Assembly (NCBI RefSeq): GCF_000826545.1
Contig: NZ_CDME01000002.1
Location: 496,001-560,000, forward strand
Direction: 5' to 3'
DNA: 64,000 nucleotides
Origin: Kibdelosporangium sp. MJ126-NF4
GTDB lineage: Bacteria; Actinomycetota; Actinomycetes; Mycobacteriales; Pseudonocardiaceae
Shown here: positions 1 to 8,517 of the stretch, one piece after another
How the letters are laid out: each line of letters begins with the position of its first letter
Numbering within the stretch: position 1 is the first letter of the stretch
Notes under the pieces: model-generated
The model's input: the letters and a program-made list of their open reading frames with translations, nothing else
Told to the model about the DNA's origin: nothing
Databases searched by the model: none
Translations under genes and position numbers: made by a program

Positions 1-793
1 TCGGGTTCCGGTCGACCCATTCGTACAACTCGGCGTTGCCGAACACGAAGGACGCGGTCACCGGTACCCGCGGGTCGAGGGCTCCGCTGCGTTCCAGGTC
101 CAGTACGCCGTCGCTGAACATCTCCGACCACACCGACAGGTCTCGCCGACCGGTCAGCGCCGCGAGCGCGGCGTCCGGGACCGCGCCGATCCCCAGTTGC
201 AGTGTCGCGCCGTCCGGGACCAGTTCCGCCACGCGCTTGCCGATGAGGTCGGACGTCTCGCTTGACGGTCGCGGTTTCGGTGAGTCCAGCGGCTGGTCGA
301 ACTCGATCGCGTAGTCCACCTCATCGGTGGCCAGAACGGCGTCGCCGTAGGTGTACGGCATTCGGGGGTTCACTTGTGCGACAACGAGTCCGCCACGAGC
401 ACGGGTCGCTTCGATGGCGGCGGGCAGGATGTTGACCTCGGTGCCCAGCGAGACGGTGCCGTCCCGTGGCGTCGAGGTGTGCACGAGGACGATGTCCGGT
501 GGCAGTGTCTGGGTGAGCAGGTGGGGCACCAGTGACAAGCGGGACGGGAAGTAGCGCAGCGCGCGGCGGCCACGCATGCCGGAGCCGACAAAGGGTGTCT
601 CCAGCGTCACGCCGTCGCGGTTGGGCACGCCAGGCTGGGCGTTGAGCATGAACAGCCGGTATTCGGCGAACACCCGGTCCAGGACCTGAAGTGCGTACGA
701 CGGCGTGGCGAAGTTGCCGCTCGCGACCACCCGTGGCACGCCGGCGACGCCCGACAGCACGTTCGCCAACTGCGACTCAGACACCACTCGCAT
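1..793 (-). CDS. acetyl-CoA hydrolase/transferase family protein (4-hydroxybutyrate CoA-transferase type), 3' end outside window
   Basis: The reverse strand from 793 to 1 is open throughout (264 codons) and runs off the window edge, so the C-terminus is missing. The ATG at 793-791 follows a GGAAGGG ribosome site about 8 nt upstream. The family moves CoA between acyl groups or hydrolyses acetyl-CoA. Visible family features are the SGNFATP stretch near residue 26, the glycine-rich LQLGIGAVPDAAL segment near 205, and WSEMFSDGVLDL near 227, where the Glu lies in the position of the catalytic Glu that forms the enzyme-CoA thioester. The exact acyl substrate cannot be read. It is co-directional with the YeiH gene but separated by about 78 bp. 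Confidence 0.88.
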   Translation of the reverse strand, partial: MRVVSESQLANVLSGVAGVPRVVASGNFATPSYALQVLDRVFAEYRLFMLNAQPGVPNRDGVTLETPFVGSGMRGRRALRYFPSRLSLVPHLLTQTLPPDIVLVHTSTPRDGTVSLGTEVNILPAAIEATRARGGLVVAQVNPRMPYTYGDAVLATDEVDYAIEFDQPLDSPKPRPSSETSDLIGKRVAELVPDGATLQLGIGAVPDAALAALTGRRDLSVWSEMFSDGVLDLERSGALDPRVPVTASFVFGNAELYEWVDRNP

Positions 794-871
794 CGATTGC
801 CGACCCTTCCAGCCCGTGTGTGATCGATCCTAAGTGCACACGTTCGACTTCCACCGGCCGTCCGGTCCGGG

Positions 872-1948
872 TCAGAGGGTGCCGGTCAGGGCCTGCAGAC
901 CGAGGCTGCCTGCCGCGACGCTGATCCACAGCAGCCCACCGAGCAGCAGCGGCCGGTACCCCGCGTGGCGCAGGTCACCCAGCCGCAGGGCCAGCCCGAT
1001 CCCGGCCAGAGCCGTGGTGATCAGAAACGCGCCGAGTGCCGACAGCGCGGGGTGCCACGCGGAGGGGATGACACCGAGGCTGCCCAGCGCGGCGGCGGCG
1101 ATGAAGCCCAGCAGGAACAGCGGAACGACCTTGCGCCACGGCATGGCGCGGAGGCGGAACCCGGCCACGAGCTCGCCGCGTTCGGCGGCGGCCCGGGTGG
1201 CGTCGCGACGGGCGACCAGGATCGCCAGGACGATCACGATCGGGATCAGCGTCAGAGTCCGGGTGAGTTTGACGACGATGCCGTGGGGCCCGGCGTCGCC
1301 GCCGTACGCGTACGAGGCCGCGACGACGGAGGACGTGTCGTTGATCGCCGTGCCCGCCCAGAGGCCGAACGCGTGCGGGTCCATTCCGAGCAGGTGCCCG
1401 AGGGGCGGGAACAGCAGCACGGCGGCGATGTTGAACGTGAAGATCGTGCCGATGGCGTAGGCGACGTCGGTCTGTTTCGGCTTGATGACCGCTGTGGTGG
1501 CCGCGATCGCGGACGCGCCGCAGATGCCGGTGCCGACGGCGATCAGGGTCTGCGTGTCGCCGCGGACACCGAGCCACCGGCCGAGCAGCCATGCGCCGCC
1601 GAGCGCGATCGCCAATGTCCCCAGCATGACCGGCAGCGACTGCCCACCGACCCGCAGTACCTCCTGCAGCGACAGCCCGGTGCCGAGGACCACGATGGAC
1701 AGTTGCAGCACCGGTCTCGACGCGACGGCGTAGCCGGGTGCCCATCGACGCGCGCGTAATCCGGGAACGACCGCTGCGGCGACAGCGCCGATGAGGATGC
1801 CGAACACCGGCCCACCGACGATCGGCGCCAGGTGCCCCAGCACCGTTGCCACACCGGCGATCGCCATAGCCACCAACAGCCCCGGCACGACCCGTCGGGG
1901 CCACGCCGGAGCAAGCGGAGTCGGTGGTGCCTCCCGGACGGCGGTCAC
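872..1948 (-). CDS. YeiH/UPF0324 family putative sulfate (sulfite) exporter
   Basis: 358 aa, polytopic membrane protein of the YeiH/UPF0324 (putative sulfate exporter, PSE) family. It shows about ten hydrophobic segments and the family stretches VGTGICGASAIAATTAVI and GTAINDTSSVVAASYAYG. A longer upstream open frame exists, but the GTG at 1948 is chosen because it overlaps the stop of the upstream gene as GTGA and because family similarity starts there. The upstream partner is a persulfide dioxygenase-rhodanese, which makes sulfite, so translational coupling suggests this protein expels sulfite or sulfate. Substrate is inferred from context. Likely controlled by the divergent GntR regulator at 3401. 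Confidence 0.85.
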   Translation of the reverse strand: MTAVREAPPTPLAPAWPRRVVPGLLVAMAIAGVATVLGHLAPIVGGPVFGILIGAVAAAVVPGLRARRWAPGYAVASRPVLQLSIVVLGTGLSLQEVLRVGGQSLPVMLGTLAIALGGAWLLGRWLGVRGDTQTLIAVGTGICGASAIAATTAVIKPKQTDVAYAIGTIFTFNIAAVLLFPPLGHLLGMDPHAFGLWAGTAINDTSSVVAASYAYGGDAGPHGIVVKLTRTLTLIPIVIVLAILVARRDATRAAAERGELVAGFRLRAMPWRKVVPLFLLGFIAAAALGSLGVIPSAWHPALSALGAFLITTALAGIGLALRLGDLRHAGYRPLLLGGLLWISVAAGSLGLQALTGTL

Positions 1949-3303
1949 CGGGCCGCCTCGACGAGGCCGAGTTCCTCGGCGTGGGCGAACTCGTCGTCCA
2001 CACAGCGCACGTCGTGGCCCACGCGGTCGAGCAGACCGGCGGCGATGCTCGCCCGGTATCCGGCCGCGCAGTGCACCCACAGCGGCGCGTCCGGGACGTC
2101 CTCGATCCGGTGGAGCAGGTCGTGCAGGGGGATGTGCACCGCGTCCGGGATGTGTGCGGCGGCCCATTCGTCGTCCCGGCGGACGTCCAACACCACTCCG
2201 TCGGCAGGGTCGCGGCGAGCCAGGGCGGTGAACGACACCACCGGGTAGCTGCGCCGCCGCTCGCGCGGTGCCAGGTCGGCGGGCTCGCCGACGGCGTGGC
2301 CGGAGGGCCGGTCGATGCCGATGCGCACCAGTTGGCGTTGGGCGTCGGCGACCTGCTCGGCGCTCTGGCCGATCAGGGTGAGCGGCGTGCCCCACGGGAT
2401 CAGCCAGCCCAGCCAGGTCGCGAACTGCGTTCCCAGGGCGATGCCGATCGTCCCGGCGACGTGGTCGGCGGCGTAGGCGGTGCGGTCGCGCAGGTCGACG
2501 ACCCATTCCCCGGCGTCGATGCGGTCCCGGAGCCGGTCAGGGTCCACGTGTTCCGGCGGGCTGAGGTCGACCGGGCCCGCGCCGTCACGGTTTCGGGCAC
2601 CCATGTGCGCGTAGTAGGCGGGATAGGCCGTCAGCCCGGCGACGAGCTTCTCGACGAAGCGGTCCTCGTCGGGCTCGGTCAACGCGTCGTTGCCCGTCAA
2701 CTCGTCGGCGAGTGTTCCCTGCGGGCCGTCGCCCGTGGAGCCCGCGGAGCAGAAGCTGCCGAACCCGTGGGTCGGGAACACCCCGGCCTCGGCGGGTAAC
2801 AGGTCGGCGAGGCGTCGCGCGGACCGGTACTGCGCGTGGGCCAACTGCTCGGTGCGGGCCGGGTCGACGAGGTCAGTACGGCCGACGCTGCCGTAGAGCA
2901 GGCAACCACCGGAGAACACCGCAGGCGGGCCGTCGCCGTCGGAGATCACGTAGGACAGGTGGTGGTCGGTGTGTCCAGGGGTGGCCACGACCTGGATGGT
3001 CATCGACCCGACTGTCAGCTCGTCCCGGTCGTGCACGGCCACGCGCTCGAACTCGACCTCGTCGTGTGCCGACACCGCGTAGCGGGCGCCGGTGACCTTC
3101 GCCAGCTGGTGGCCACCGGAGACGTAGTCGTTGTGGATATGGGTCTCCAGCACCAGTTCGCACGACAAACCCAGCCGGTCGAGGAGCTTCTCGACGCGGT
3201 CGATGTCCCGTTGCGGGTCGACGACCACCGCGACCCGGTCGTCGTGGGCGACGTAGCTGCGGTCGCCCAGCTCGTCGGTGACGACGACTTCGACGTGCAC
3301 CAT
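1945..3303 (-). CDS. MBL-fold persulfide dioxygenase-like protein fused to rhodanese domains
   Basis: 452 aa. The N-terminal metallo-beta-lactamase fold (about 1-240) carries T-H-I-H-N-D-Y (H55, H57, D59) and GHTDHH (H112), the metal set of ETHE1/persulfide dioxygenases that oxidise glutathione- or mycothiol-type persulfide to sulfite. The C-terminal part has two rhodanese-like segments: one near 260-345 without a clear catalytic Cys, and one near 360-445 with W-V-H-C-A-A-G-Y, active Cys about C412. It is followed by a YeiH-type exporter with a GTGA overlap. The promoter region holds a perfect palindrome shared with the divergent GntR gene. Substrate thiol (mycothiol in actinomycetes) is inferred. 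Confidence 0.9.
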   Translation of the reverse strand: MVHVEVVVTDELGDRSYVAHDDRVAVVVDPQRDIDRVEKLLDRLGLSCELVLETHIHNDYVSGGHQLAKVTGARYAVSAHDEVEFERVAVHDRDELTVGSMTIQVVATPGHTDHHLSYVISDGDGPPAVFSGGCLLYGSVGRTDLVDPARTEQLAHAQYRSARRLADLLPAEAGVFPTHGFGSFCSAGSTGDGPQGTLADELTGNDALTEPDEDRFVEKLVAGLTAYPAYYAHMGARNRDGAGPVDLSPPEHVDPDRLRDRIDAGEWVVDLRDRTAYAADHVAGTIGIALGTQFATWLGWLIPWGTPLTLIGQSAEQVADAQRQLVRIGIDRPSGHAVGEPADLAPRERRRSYPVVSFTALARRDPADGVVLDVRRDDEWAAAHIPDAVHIPLHDLLHRIEDVPDAPLWVHCAAGYRASIAAGLLDRVGHDVRCVDDEFAHAEELGLVEAAR

Positions 3304-3320
3304 CGAACCTCCTTCGGGCT

Positions 3321-3336
3321 AAATGTACGTACATTT
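3321..3336. promoter_or_regulatory. 16-bp perfect palindrome, probable GntR operator
   Basis: AAATGTACGTACATTT is a perfect 16-bp palindrome in the 97-bp divergent interval between the persulfide dioxygenase gene (start 3303) and the GntR gene (start 3401). A half-site, GTACATTT, recurs at 3353-3360. AT-rich symmetric sites of this kind are typical GntR/HutC operators. It lies where binding would occlude both promoters. Confidence 0.7.
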
Positions 3337-3400
3337 ACGTTAGACTATGACCGTACATTTGGCCACCGGGTAGGGTCGTCGAGACCAGGGGAGGGGCGTG

Positions 3401-4159
3401 ATGGCACAGCGGACGCTCAGCCGGACCGGCTCCGAGCCGCTCTGGCGCCAGCTTCAGCGTGAGCTGCTGACCAGGCTCGATTCCGGCGAGTTCGCCGACC
3501 AGTTCCCAGGAGAGCTGACGCTGGTCGAGGAGTACGGGGTGAGCAGGCACACCGTCCGGCAGGCGCTGCGGCAGTTGCGCGCGGACGGGGTGATCGTCGC
3601 CGAACGCGGCCGCCAGCCCCGTGTCGCGCCGCCGCCGGAGATCGCCCAGCCGATGGGCGCGCTCTACAGCCTGTTCGCCTCCGTCGAGGCCGCCGGACTG
3701 GCCCAGCGCAGCATTGTGCGCACCTTCGACACGCGTGCGGACGCCCTTGTCGCCGAACGCCTCGATCTGGAGGCGTCCACCCCGTTGGTCTACCTCGAAC
3801 GGCTCCGCCTCGCCGATGACGAGCCGCTCGCCCTCGACCGCGTCTGGCTCCCGGCCGACCTGGCGAAACCGTTGCTGGGGGCAGACTTCAGCCATACGAG
3901 TCTCTACAGCGAGCTTGTCACCCGCGTGGGGATCCGGCTGGATCACGGCCGTGAGGAAGTGCGCGCTGTCATCCCGACCGCGGTGGAGCGGGCTCAGTTG
4001 CACTGCGCCCACGATGTCGCCGCGTTCGCCATCAACCGCCTCGGCCACGCCCGGGGCCGCCCCGTCGAATGGCGCCACACCCTGGTTCGCGGTGACCGCT
4101 ACGGCCTCACGGCCGAATTCTCCGCCGGAACGGGATACCGACTGACCAGCCTGACCTGA
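3401..4159 (+). CDS. GntR family (HutC-type) transcriptional regulator
   Basis: 252 aa. An N-terminal winged helix (about 15-78, with SRHTVRQALRQLRADGVI) is followed by a UTRA ligand-binding domain (about 95-245). ATG 3401 is favoured over the GTG at 3398 because the GGGAGGGG ribosome site at 3389-3396 is too close to the GTG. It is divergent from the persulfide dioxygenase/YeiH operon and probably represses it, and itself, through the palindrome at 3321-3336. The effector is unknown; a sulfur species is a contextual guess, since UTRA domains usually bind small metabolites. Confidence 0.88.
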   Translation: MAQRTLSRTGSEPLWRQLQRELLTRLDSGEFADQFPGELTLVEEYGVSRHTVRQALRQLRADGVIVAERGRQPRVAPPPEIAQPMGALYSLFASVEAAGLAQRSIVRTFDTRADALVAERLDLEASTPLVYLERLRLADDEPLALDRVWLPADLAKPLLGADFSHTSLYSELVTRVGIRLDHGREEVRAVIPTAVERAQLHCAHDVAAFAINRLGHARGRPVEWRHTLVRGDRYGLTAEFSAGTGYRLTSLT

Positions 4160-4204
4160 CTCGGCCACCTCGGCTCATCGTCGAGAGGCTCCGGTTCGAC
4201 GGAC

Positions 4205-4639
4205 TCAATCCTCGACGAGCCGGAAAACCGGGTGCCGGTCGGCTTCCTCGGCGAACCGGTCGACCGGGTCGGCTACGGTCGCGTCGAAGTACGGTCGCGT
4301 CACCGGCTCTCGGCGCACATACTCCCGCAACACGCCCGCGCTGTCCCGCGGATCCGACTCGGTGACCGACAGCTGCTGACGCGTCCGGCCACGCGTGAGG
4401 ACGACTTCACCTGCGGCGCGGGCATTGCGTACCCAGGAAACCGCACCGTACGGCGCGACCAGCCAGCGCGCGCCCTCGTACTCAAGCACCCGGACCGGGG
4501 TGGTGTGGGGTTTGCCAGTCCTGCGTCCGACCACCGTCAGCAGCACGTAGCTCCGCGGCGCCAGACCAGCCTTGAGCAGCCGTGTGATGACAGCATTGCC
4601 CACCCGTCGAACCAAGCCGAGCCGATACGTCCTGCTCAC
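4205..4639 (-). CDS. nitroreductase family deazaflavin (F420)-dependent oxidoreductase
   Basis: 144 aa, the usual length of the Ddn-type F420H2-dependent reductases (DUF385). The family signature runs from LLTVVGRRTGKPHTTPV (about 33-49) through YGAVSWVRNARAAGEV (about 64-79) to the C-terminal RPYFDATVADP segment. These split-barrel proteins reduce quinones or nitro compounds with F420H2, a cofactor made by actinomycetes. Start is a GTG at 4639 with a weak ribosome site. It converges on the GntR gene and looks monocistronic. Physiological substrate unknown. Confidence 0.85.
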   Translation of the reverse strand: MSRTYRLGLVRRVGNAVITRLLKAGLAPRSYVLLTVVGRRTGKPHTTPVRVLEYEGARWLVAPYGAVSWVRNARAAGEVVLTRGRTRQQLSVTESDPRDSAGVLREYVRREPVTRPYFDATVADPVDRFAEEADRHPVFRLVED

Positions 4640-4871
4640 CGCACCGACTGTACCGGCGTTGACCGGTGGGCACGCACTGCTCGGGTACAGCCGGTCGGCG
4701 GCTGGCCGTACAACAAGGTCGCGCTTCCGGGACCATCCCGCTCACACCCATAAGCGGAAGACGGAGTAGCTGGTCAGGCTCAACAACGAGCCACGACCTT
4801 GATGCGATCACCCCACCGGGCCTGAGGACGTCTGTTGAGCCGACGGCTGCGGAGGCGCTGGCGTTGACGCG

Positions 4872-5804
4872 TCAGTCGCAGTGCTCGAACGGGCTGGTGT
4901 ACGAACTGCTGCCGACCGAGCCGCCCCACTTCACGCACACGCCCGGCGCGGCCTTGCTGACGGGACCGGCGTAGTAGTCGAAGCTGCCCTGATCGGTCGT
5001 CCTGGTGCTGCCCTGCGGCTCCAGGAACGCCGATACCGGCGTGGGCGTGCCGAGGCTCGTGGACTTGAGCGTCACGACGCAGTTGGTGCTGTTGCCCGAG
5101 TTGTAGAGCAGGTGGACGCTGCCGCCGGTGACATTGGCCGAGTCGATGACGCTGTAGCCGCTGCCGCAGACCTCCTGGGCCGAATACGGGTTGCCGCCAC
5201 AGTTGTTGGTGCTTTTGACGGCCTTCTTCTGGCCCAGGGAGACCGTCACTCCTTCGACCGTGGGGCTGGTGTCGATGGCGCCGCCGGAGGTGATCTGCTC
5301 GTAGTGCAGGTGCGGGGCGTAGTTGCCGCCGGTTCCGCCGACTGTGCCGATCGCGGTGCCCTGGCTCACTGACAGCGACGCGCCCGGAGCTCGCACCATG
5401 GTGGCGAGGTGCGCGTACCGGGTCTTGGTGCCGTCGCCGTGGGTCACGATCACGTAGTTCCCGTACGCCAGGATGCCGACGTCACCGGTCGCCGCGAGAG
5501 TCGAATAGAACCGCGCGGTGCCGCTCGCCGTGGCGCGAACCGTCTCGCCGCTGATCGCGTCACTGCCGTAGCTCTGCCAGTCGATCGAGCCCGACGGACT
5601 GTGGCCGGGTGACCAGTTGTTGGCGTAGAAGGTCTTGCCACAGTTGAACGGGCTCTTGTGCGTCGCCAGGATGCCGACGTCGGCTGTGGTCCGTGCCTGC
5701 GCAGCACCTGCGCCCATGCCAACCGTGAGTACTGCGGCCGCAGCCGCGACCAGCCCCTTCTTGAACCAGCCCCTCGCCCACCCGCACGTCTTCGCCAGTG
5801 TCAT
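4872..5804 (-). CDS. secreted M23 family metallopeptidase with SapA-like C-terminal domain
   Basis: 310 aa from the ATG at 5804; an alternative start 16 codons upstream would leave a long pre-signal leader. A signal peptide (about 1-38, GAAQA cleavage) is followed by a LytM/M23 domain (about 45-185) with S-G-S-I-D (D75), YAHL (130-133) and the H-L-H-Y-E motif (H165, H167). M23 enzymes cut peptide cross-bridges of peptidoglycan. The last ~95 residues form a cysteine-containing domain (SGYSVIDS, LLYNSGNSTNCVVTLK, YYAGPV, GVCVKWGG) resembling spore-associated protein A of Streptomyces. A GAGAGG ribosome site precedes the start. The fusion suggests a wall-targeted lytic enzyme. Confidence 0.88.
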   Translation of the reverse strand: MTLAKTCGWARGWFKKGLVAAAAAVLTVGMGAGAAQARTTADVGILATHKSPFNCGKTFYANNWSPGHSPSGSIDWQSYGSDAISGETVRATASGTARFYSTLAATGDVGILAYGNYVIVTHGDGTKTRYAHLATMVRAPGASLSVSQGTAIGTVGGTGGNYAPHLHYEQITSGGAIDTSPTVEGVTVSLGQKKAVKSTNNCGGNPYSAQEVCGSGYSVIDSANVTGGSVHLLYNSGNSTNCVVTLKSTSLGTPTPVSAFLEPQGSTRTTDQGSFDYYAGPVSKAAPGVCVKWGGSVGSSSYTSPFEHCD

Positions 5805-5877
5805 CGTGTGCCTGCCTCTCGTGGTCGACCGTCGCTGGGAGTGCGCGGACATGCTGGCAAAGCGTGTTACAAGATGC

Positions 5878-6054
5878 CTACAAAAGCGCCATGTGGTCCT
5901 TCCCGAACTCGTCGCGGGCGAGCCTGGCCGACCTCTGGGAGAAGTACGACTCGGTGGCCGCCAGCAGGTCGTCCTCGGTGTGGCTACCCGTGTTCCCGTC
6001 CGGGCAGCGGCGCTCCTTGTAGGAACTGTTCGTATGGCCTGCGGGCGTCGTCAT
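5878..6054 (-). CDS. possible small protein overlapping the 3' end of the upstream hypothetical gene
   Basis: A 58-codon frame from ATG 6054 shows strong GC bias at third positions, higher than the annotated frame it overlaps by 71 nt, and encodes a charged helical tail (TEDDLLAATESYF, RLARDEFGKDHMALL). I do not recognise the product. It may be a real small gene translationally coupled to the upstream gene, or the 3' remnant of a longer gene whose start was lost. An AAGGAG lies inside the frame but not in front of a good start. Confidence 0.35.
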   Translation of the reverse strand: MTTPAGHTNSSYKERRCPDGNTGSHTEDDLLAATESYFSQRSARLARDEFGKDHMALL

Positions 6055-6304
6055 CGATCTCCGGGAGGACGCGGCTGTACCGGCCGTCGGTGCGGTCTCG
6101 CTTCGGACCGGAAACCCAGAACTCTTCTCCGGTCGCGACGTCGTAGAAGTTGCCGACGACCATGCCTGGCCAACGTCGCAGCGTTCGACCGTGGATGTAC
6201 GCGGTCTTCCATGTTTTGGAGAAACGGACCCAGGCGATCCACGACGGGCCGCGATCGGTGTCGTAGCCCGTCTTGAGCTGCACGTACATGATCCGTCGCG
6301 CCAT
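5984..6304 (-). CDS. conserved hypothetical actinobacterial protein
   Basis: 106 aa from ATG 6304. The sequence (MYVQLKTGYDTDRGPSW, SGPKRDRTDGRYS, ending GAPLPGRE) matches a small family common in actinomycetes; database entries sometimes mislabel such proteins as DXP synthase, but it is far too short for that and lacks thiamine-diphosphate motifs. No signal peptide or membrane segment. The ribosome site is poor and the start could be one of two upstream codons. Function unknown. Confidence 0.65.
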   Translation of the reverse strand: MARRIMYVQLKTGYDTDRGPSWIAWVRFSKTWKTAYIHGRTLRRWPGMVVGNFYDVATGEEFWVSGPKRDRTDGRYSRVLPEIDDDARRPYEQFLQGAPLPGREHG

Positions 6305-6401
6305 AGGCGTGAGAGTAGACCGCTGGAGTGGCCTGCCGCGCGGCAATTTCTCTGCAACCACTCACCTGCGTCCGGCAGTGCCCGCAAGGTAAGTCCGGAC
6401 A

Positions 6402-6670
6402 TCCGCAACGGGCGAACCAAGGCGACCATTGTTGAGGTGTTGTGTCGGTCGATTCCATTGCGGGTGGACTTGATTGACGTGCGGGACGGCGAGGTTTGGC
6501 CGTGTGTGTTTTCTCGGTGGTTGCCGGTCGGTAATGTTCGACACGACGCGCTTGCTGACATCGTGGCTGGGCCAGCGATGGCGCGGACTGCCACGACGCT
6601 CGCCGAGCATTTCCGGGGAGTGAGGTGCGGGACCGTGTGGCCCGAACGGTGGGTGTCAGCCGAACTATGA
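6402..6670 (+). pseudogene. remnant of a radical SAM/SPASM peptide maturase
   Basis: A plus-strand frame ending at the TGA at 6668-6670 reads TKATIVEVLCRSIPLRV, then directly DGEVWPCVFSRWLPVGNV, then LADIVAGPAMA. The first piece resembles the middle of FxsB-like radical SAM enzymes and the second the C-terminal SPASM domain (D-G-E-V-x-P-C), which are normally separated by about a hundred residues. The N-terminal CxxxCxxC cluster is absent, as are the remaining SPASM cysteines. It therefore looks like an internally deleted, 5'-truncated relic lying just upstream of the AAA ATPase gene. No SD/start pair was found for it. Confidence 0.5.
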
Positions 6671-6684
6671 CTAGGAGTGGGTGA

Positions 6685-7428
6685 GTGTTCGTCAGCCGCG
6701 CGTATGTGCCGGACGGGTTGCGACCGGCGCACTTTCGGCAGTGGCCCTACTCGGTTCCGGCGGTCGCTGAGGTGGTCGAGCATGGTGTGGAGTTCACGCA
6801 CCCGGTGACGTTCCTCGTCGGTGACAACGGCTCGGGCAAGTCGACCTTGGTGGAGGCGATCGCCGAGGGGTTCAAGCTGGACGCGCGCGGGGGACGGGCG
6901 GCACGCAAGGCAGGCGCCGCGAACACCACCAGGACACCCTTGGGTGAGGTGTTGCGGCTGGAGACCACCGCCCAGGGCGCTCGGATGCTGGCTGGTCCTC
7001 GGTTGAAGAAGAAGGGCTTCTTCCTGCGTGCGGAGACCGCGTTCAGCATGACCGAGAACCTGGGTGGTGTTGCTGGCTATTGGGACGAGAACACGGCCGA
7101 GATGAGCCACGGTGAGGGGTTCCTTGCCGTGTTCCGGTCGATGTTCCGTGAGCCTGGGTTCTATGTGATGGACGAGCCGGAGTCGGCGTTGTCGTTCACC
7201 GGGTGTCTGCAGCTGGTGGCCCTGATGCACGAGCTTGGTGAAGCGGGCGCGCAGGTGGTGTGCGCGACGCACTCGCCGATCCTGGCGTCCACCCCGGGCG
7301 CGGACATCATCGAAGTAGGGGAGCACGGGCTACGCAGAGCCAAGTGGTCAGAACTGCAGTTGGTCGACCATTGGCGCCGCTACCTCGAGAACCCCGGCGC
7401 GTACCTGCGTCATCTCACCGACTCATGA
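6685..7428 (+). CDS. AAA family ATPase (ABC-like)
   Basis: 247 aa starting at GTG 6685 behind TAGGAGTGG. It carries a Walker A (GDNGSGKST, about 47-55), an ABC-like signature (MSHGEGF, about 140), Walker B (FYVMDEPES, about 160) and a switch His (ATHSP, about 194). This compact soluble ATPase family is widespread in bacteria; it has no membrane domain of its own. Its role is not established, and the neighbouring genes are decayed so context adds little. It immediately follows the SPASM relic. Confidence 0.8.
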   Translation: MFVSRAYVPDGLRPAHFRQWPYSVPAVAEVVEHGVEFTHPVTFLVGDNGSGKSTLVEAIAEGFKLDARGGRAARKAGAANTTRTPLGEVLRLETTAQGARMLAGPRLKKKGFFLRAETAFSMTENLGGVAGYWDENTAEMSHGEGFLAVFRSMFREPGFYVMDEPESALSFTGCLQLVALMHELGEAGAQVVCATHSPILASTPGADIIEVGEHGLRRAKWSELQLVDHWRRYLENPGAYLRHLTDS

Positions 7429-7638
7429 GCGACCTACCCAGGGTCTGACGATCTGCTGGACGCATTGCGGGTCGGCTCGCGCTCGGTGACATGACAGAGT
7501 GCCGGTGGAATTTGGCCCATGGTGCGCGCCCGGCGCAGTACACAGCCGCGCGGGAAATGGAATATGGGCGCCGGAAATCTCAACATATATACGCAGGTAG
7601 TGCCTTGTTTCGTGAGTCGCTGAAGTCCGTCGGACAGG

Positions 7639-8517
7639 GAGGCCAGGGAACGTGTCGTAGTGGCCATCTCCGGCGGCAAGGAGAGCGAGACGCTGATTCG
7701 CCGTGGCAGCCGGATCGCCAACCGCGCGGGTGCGGACTTGATGGTGCTGCAGGTGTGGAGCGACCGTGGATCTGACGGGGCTTCGCCGTCGGCACAGGCC
7801 GGATGTCGCAGGCTTGTCGACGACCTTGGCGCGAGTTTTCACACTGTTGTCGGGGATGACATACCGGCCGCTTTGCTTGATTTCGCTCGGGGTGTGAACG
7901 CGACGCAGCTTGTGCGCAGTTCGCTGTCGCATCAACGGAAAGTGTGGGGTTGGGCGCTCGCTGTCGCGCTGCCAGCGACCGCGCCACTCGTCGGAACCCT
8001 GCTCAGGCAGCAGATGAGCGTGGCGACCGACGTGATCGCCTACTTCTTCGTGCCGCCGATCCATTCACTGAGCGTCGCGAAACCGGAGAACCTGGTCACG
8101 TCGCTGCCATGGTCGCGGTGGCTGTTCTGGTTTCCGTGGTGGTGGATCGGGCCGCGCGTCAGGCCGATCTCGCGGCCAGGGCACGAGTCGAGGCCACGTT
8201 GCTCGCCTCGTACGCGCGGACTGTGTTGATCCATGAGCGGCCCTTGCACCGGCTGCTGGAGAAAGTGTGCGCGGATTTCGGCCTCGACTCCATCGCGCTG
8301 CTGGAGAAGAACGAGGACGAGTGGACACGGATCGCGTGCGTCGGTGGACATCCCTGCGGTGTGCCGGATGAGGCCGATGTGGACATTCTGGTCACGGACG
8401 AACTGCACCTGGCGTTACGAGGTGCTGCGCTCCCCGCAGCCGACCGGAGGGTGCTTGAGGCAGCGGCAGGTCAAGCTGCGCTGGCGCTGCGGCACCAGCG
8501 GATGGCCGCCCCGCACC
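7639..8517 (+). pseudogene. kdpD: kdpD fragment, frameshifted and truncated at both ends
   Basis: From about 7639 the frame reads ERVVVAISGGKESETLIRRG through DDIPAALLDFARGVNATQLV, the universal-stress-protein part of the potassium-sensing kinase KdpD. It continues into the DUF4118 membrane region (VIAYFFVPPIHSLSVAKPENLV). At about 8100-8108 similarity jumps frame to VAVLVSVVVDRAARQADLAARARVEATLLA and a GAF-like segment ending near QAALALRH. The N-terminal KdpD ATP-binding domain, the middle of the membrane region and the whole histidine kinase core are missing. The second frame runs without a stop into an antiporter fragment. Confidence 0.72.
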
